DNA of 64,000 nt, taken from contig AAZW01000007.1 of NCBI GenBank assembly GCA_000169995.1, positions 1 to 64,000 on the forward strand. Direction: 5' to 3'. Below, in pieces: positions 60,880 through 64,000 of the stretch; position 1 is the stretch's first letter; each line of letters opens with the position of its first letter. This DNA is from Vibrionales bacterium SWAT-3 (GTDB lineage Bacteria > Pseudomonadota > Gammaproteobacteria > Enterobacterales > Vibrionaceae). The notes below the pieces were generated by a model, which was given only the letters and a program-made list of their open reading frames with translations, was not told the origin of the DNA and made no database searches. The translations under genes and the position numbers were made by a program.

Positions 60880-61335
60880 ATGGAATTAAAGTATCGTTCA
60901 GCTGAATTTGAAGATTTGGAAAGTCTTGTTGCTTTGCTTTCAAATGACCCACTTGGTAGTAAAAGAGAAGATGCGTCTATTCCGTTGAATCGTGGCTACA
61001 TTGAAGCGTTCGAAGCGATTGCGTGCGATCCAAACAACGAATTACTGGTTGTTGAACTGGAAGGCGCTCTGGTCGGGATGCTTCAACTAACCTTTATTCC
61101 GTATCTGACTCATATTGGTAGTTGGCGTTGTCTTATCGAAGGTGTTCGAATCCATAGTGACTATCGAGGACAAGGTTTCGGTGAGCAAATGTTCGGACAC
61201 GCTATCGAACTGGCAAAAAACAAAGGCTGTACAATCGTTCAGTTAACAAGTGACAAGCAGCGCCCTGATGCCATCAGGTTCTATGAGAAACTTGGATTCA
61301 AAGCAACGCATGAAGGGTTCAAACTCGCGTTGTAG
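60880..61335 (+). CDS. GNAT N-acetyltransferase
   Basis: This 151-residue GNAT has LIEGVRIHSDYRGQGFGEQM (acetyl-CoA loop, about residues 87-106) and the C-terminal DAIRFYEKLGFKATHEGF, matching cassette-type acetyltransferases that may act on aminoglycosides or other amines. AAAAGGATTT precedes ATG 60880. It directly follows an attC core but has no attC of its own, so it seems to be the array end or a cassette that lost its site. Confidence 0.84.
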   Translation: MELKYRSAEFEDLESLVALLSNDPLGSKREDASIPLNRGYIEAFEAIACDPNNELLVVELEGALVGMLQLTFIPYLTHIGSWRCLIEGVRIHSDYRGQGFGEQMFGHAIELAKNKGCTIVQLTSDKQRPDAIRFYEKLGFKATHEGFKLAL

Positions 61336-61408
61336 GCTATTTGCTCGCAATCTGCTTCAGTGATTCATTTCAATCTTCTTCACCTTTAGCATGCTCTAAT
61401 AGGCCAGT

Positions 61409-61963
61409 ATGAACAAACAACTTGAATATTTAATCCATCAAGTTCCTGAGTTAGTTGAGACTGCTAAAGTGTGTCGAGAAGTAGGGCTGCCAAACTTCTA
61501 TATTGCTGGTGGCGCTATTACTCAAGTAGTCTGGAATAGTATTGAAAATAAGCCACTTCTCGATCAGGTGAAGGACTTTGATATCGTTTATTTCGACAGT
61601 TCTCAGCTCACCAGTGAGGATGAGTTTAAAAGGCGCATCTGTTCTCGGTTAAGTCATATCGTAGATATTGATGTAAAAAATCAGGCAACTATCCATGAGC
61701 GCTATTCGACCAAGTTCGGATGTTCTATTCAGCCATATGAGTGCGTTGAGCAAGGTATTGAATCTTGGTTATCTGCTTTTGCTATTGGCTTCACCATAGA
61801 AGGGGCAGATCACATCAGAATATTTGCGCCTTACGGATTAGAGGACGCATTTAATATGTTGATAAAGCCAAATAAGCGAGCAATGACTGAAGAGAACTAC
61901 AGCAAAATGACAGCTAGTTACAAAGCTAGATGGCCGCAAGTGCGAGTCTTACCTTGGGATTGA
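61409..61963 (+). CDS. nucleotidyltransferase-like protein (DUF925 type)
   Basis: This 184-residue protein resembles the COG3575 nucleotidyltransferase-like group: FYIAGGAITQVVWNSIEN (residues 30-47) with the GG pair, KDFDIVYFDSSQL near 60 with the acidic pair, and later EDAFNMLIKPNKR. The acidic pair would bind a metal for nucleotidyl transfer. The acceptor is unknown. The ATG has no strong ribosome site (CAGT before). Confidence 0.78.
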   Translation: MNKQLEYLIHQVPELVETAKVCREVGLPNFYIAGGAITQVVWNSIENKPLLDQVKDFDIVYFDSSQLTSEDEFKRRICSRLSHIVDIDVKNQATIHERYSTKFGCSIQPYECVEQGIESWLSAFAIGFTIEGADHIRIFAPYGLEDAFNMLIKPNKRAMTEENYSKMTASYKARWPQVRVLPWD

Positions 61964-62144
61964 TTTACCAATAAGTGTTTATGGAGTGGATAGATGGGAA
62001 CTGTAATAGGCTTGGTCGTTTTAGCGGCGCTACAGTAAGTAACATTAACGAAGTACGAAGATTCAAAGTGTATAAACGGGCTTGAAATGAGAGCCCGTGA
62101 CTTGTATTTGAGGCTTAAGGGTACCCTAGACAAGGAGTGTAAAT

Positions 62145-62783
62145 ATGAAGCAAGACTTTTCTACATTAGCGACAACCGAGTACGGAAACATATTGGGTAA
62201 TCAGTACTTTATGGATTTCAATATTGGTCCTCTTTGGCAGGACATGCCGCGAATTTGTGGCGAAGCTTTTACGGTTCAATTAGCTGCTGGTGATAACTTA
62301 ATGCTTCATTCTGGAATATATGAAGCACCAAAAGGCTCAATCATTGTCGTCGATGGCGTTGATAGCGAATATGCAGTAGCAGGAGGCAATGTATGCGCAG
62401 TTGCTAAGAGCCGAGGGATAATAGGCTTTATTATTGACGGTGTCATTCGGGACTTAGGTGAAATTACAGACATGAAATTCCCAGTTTTTGCTAAAGGTGT
62501 TCATCCAGTTCCGGGAAAAAAAGAGGTTTATTCTGAACTAGGTACTGAAATTAGATGTGGAGGTATAAACGTCTCAACGGGAGATATCATTGTGGCTGAT
62601 ATCGAGGGAATTGCTGTTATTCCTCAGTCCAGAAAATATGAGGTATTTTTAATGGCTTCAGAGAAATCCAATAAAGAAGCCTCGTTAACATTGGCTCAGT
62701 GGGAAGAGAACCATAAGGCGAAGATTAAGCAAGCAATAATTTGTGCGAAACAAAAACAAAGCGTGCAAAATGATGTAGGTTGA
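62145..62783 (+). CDS. RraA-like family protein
   Basis: This 212-residue protein of the RraA/HMG aldolase fold has the glycine-rich VDSEYAVAGGNVCAVAKSRG near 75-95 and FIIDGVIRDLGEI with the Arg-Asp site near 103-115. VNVSTGDIIVADIEGIAVIP follows (residue text near GGINVSTGD). True RraA inhibits RNase E, and others are aldolases; the GxxxxD-RD site here is kept, so an aldolase is possible. CAAGGAGTG precedes ATG 62145. Confidence 0.82.
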   Translation: MKQDFSTLATTEYGNILGNQYFMDFNIGPLWQDMPRICGEAFTVQLAAGDNLMLHSGIYEAPKGSIIVVDGVDSEYAVAGGNVCAVAKSRGIIGFIIDGVIRDLGEITDMKFPVFAKGVHPVPGKKEVYSELGTEIRCGGINVSTGDIIVADIEGIAVIPQSRKYEVFLMASEKSNKEASLTLAQWEENHKAKIKQAIICAKQKQSVQNDVG

Positions 62784-62947
62784 CGCAAAGACTTAAGACT
62801 TGCGTTACATGACGTTCACCGAAGACTGAGTTCTCTATCGAATAATTGAGATATAAGTGCATTTCAGATGCGCTGTTTTTGATAATTAACGTTCCCTGTC
62901 GATTATCGAATTTTTCTTCAAGCTAACTACTAAGACAGGGAACTGAA

Positions 62948-63370
62948 ATGAATAGATTAACATGGACTGCACTTGGGCCGCTTTTGCTCTCAATGGTCAT
63001 GGTGTTTAGCACTTATAGTTATGGAAGCGAGAGTGGGTCAGAAGCGTTTACTGTCTCTTTGGCGTTGTCTGCGCCTTTAATTTTTACCTTTTTGCTCGTT
63101 TTCTCATTTTGCCGAGATGGCGCTGCTGACAGGCATGCGTTACTTGGAACTATTGCCATTTGTATGCACTTATCTACGGTTTTGTTACATGTTTGGTGGA
63201 ATGGATTCATGTTCACCGATGTGACCAGAAACGACGGTTTAGGGCCAGCGCAAGGATACTCTGGTTTGATACTTTGGCTGGGTAGTATCAAGGCAATGAT
63301 CATTGGCGTCGCTGTTGGAGTCTGCGCACATTTCGTGACTCGAATGGTTAGAAGGCTCGCCTTAAGATAA
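62948..63370 (+). CDS. small membrane protein
   Basis: This 140-residue protein has about four hydrophobic segments (near residues 8-25, 33-53, 65-85 and 108-130), and ends in the basic tail RMVRRLALR, probably in the cytoplasm. I do not recognise a family. CAGGGAACTGAA precedes ATG 62948. A second small membrane protein follows after 44 bp, so they may be cotranscribed. Confidence 0.65.
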   Translation: MNRLTWTALGPLLLSMVMVFSTYSYGSESGSEAFTVSLALSAPLIFTFLLVFSFCRDGAADRHALLGTIAICMHLSTVLLHVWWNGFMFTDVTRNDGLGPAQGYSGLILWLGSIKAMIIGVAVGVCAHFVTRMVRRLALR

Positions 63371-63414
63371 GATTGCCGAGCTTACCAATACCTCTAGCAA
63401 AAGGAGTTTGAAGT

Positions 63415-63822
63415 ATGTTTTATAGCAAGGAGCTCAACAAAGGGTTGCTGCTGATCCTCATTGTGCTGAGCGTGTTTATTGTATTTACATCGAACAACGG
63501 CTTCGGTTCCTTCTTCGCCCTGTCGATAAACGCTCTAATAGCGATTCTCTTTTTCTCCATGACGATTGAGCTCAAAGGCGATACGCTGACTTGGTATTTC
63601 GGCTTTGGTTTTTGGCGAAAGGTTGTAAAGGTATCTGATATCGTCGACACATCGTTTTACCAAACTAAGTGGTATCAAGGTATTGGTATCCGAATGTTGA
63701 GCGATGGTTGGTTGTATAACGCATCGACAGGCTCAGCAATAAAGCTAAGCTTAAGCGATGGAAAACATATCTATATTGGTTGTAAAGACGCACAAGGTTT
63801 GAAGGCTGTCCTGAAACCGTGA
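63415..63822 (+). CDS. small membrane protein with PH-like C-terminal part
   Basis: This 135-residue protein has two membrane helices near residues 10-50 (LLLILIVLSVFIVFT and ALSINALIAILFFS), followed by a soluble part of short strands (ELKGDTLTWYFGFGFWRKVV) that resembles a small PH-like domain. No function is known. AAGGAGTTTGAAGT precedes ATG 63415. Confidence 0.65.
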   Translation: MFYSKELNKGLLLILIVLSVFIVFTSNNGFGSFFALSINALIAILFFSMTIELKGDTLTWYFGFGFWRKVVKVSDIVDTSFYQTKWYQGIGIRMLSDGWLYNASTGSAIKLSLSDGKHIYIGCKDAQGLKAVLKP

Positions 63823-63915
63823 TGAGTGTGAACACAGAAAGAAGATGAGTTTATAATCACGAAAAGATAAAGACGTTTTAATACTCAACAAACATACGTT
63901 AAAAGGGATAAGGAT

Positions 63916-64000
63916 ATGTCTGTTAGCGCGAAGATATTACATTGCGGGAACTGCAATAAAGAGACGCCCCATATAAGGTTAAGTTCAACAGAAATTGAAG
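63916..64000 (+). CDS. small zinc-ribbon protein, family member 4 (partial)
   Basis: The gene begins at 63916 behind GGGATAAGGAT and runs off the window. The visible 28 residues (MSVSAKILHCGNCNKETPHI, then RLSSTEIE) show the CxxC-x3-T-x-H plan of the other three members. The second cysteine pair is expected outside the window. Confidence 0.65.
   Translation, partial: MSVSAKILHCGNCNKETPHIRLSSTEIE

Overview
The window looks like part of a Vibrio chromosome (moderate GC, art arginine-uptake operon, Rof, CatB-type acetyltransferase, VCR-like attC repeats), most like the splendidus-type vibrios; species and chromosome cannot be fixed from the sequence alone. No tRNA, rRNA, CRISPR or integron integrase is visible.

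Layout. (1) 1-10.5 kb and 53.4-60.9 kb are mobile integron cassettes: single genes (esterase, GNAT, methyltransferases, GFA protein, VOC protein, LysE exporter, GST) each followed by an attC site of about 100-125 bp. These attC sites are heavily hit by two different IS110/IS1111-type elements, called IS-A (about 1.34 kb, two copies, one cut by the window edge) and IS-B (about 1.56 kb, four copies). IS-B always sits directly behind the GTT of the attC core, always in the same orientation. An IS3-family element is nested in the first IS-B copy and an ISL3-family element is inserted in the end of a cassette methyltransferase gene.
(2) 10.5-36 kb is a long one-strand series of about 35 small genes typical of cassettes (GNAT acetyltransferases, VOC/glyoxalase proteins, GFA proteins, Nudix, HIT, HD, DinB, cupin and others). 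Only decayed attC sites or attC fragments remain between them, so I read it as a settled, fossil cassette array whose genes now rely on their own ribosome binding sites. One GNAT gene carries a single nonsense mutation.
(3) 36.6-53.1 kb looks like ordinary chromosome with genes on both strands: SEC-C protein, NTF2-like protein, SDR, catB-like acetyltransferase, outer-membrane protein, cytochrome c, rof, GST, U32 peptidase-like protein, thioesterase, ABC exporter and artPIQM. An IS3-family element has split the terminator behind the U32 gene.
(4) 61-64 kb carries single accessory genes and two small membrane proteins, and ends inside a fourth member of a small zinc-ribbon family found across the window.

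The most notable signal is the link between the IS elements and attC. Each IS-B copy has about 300 bp of conserved non-coding DNA downstream of its transposase, the place where IS1111-group elements encode a targeting RNA. It contains an 8-nt match to the attC core that these copies occupy. This suggests RNA-guided insertion into integron recombination sites, which would freeze the array.
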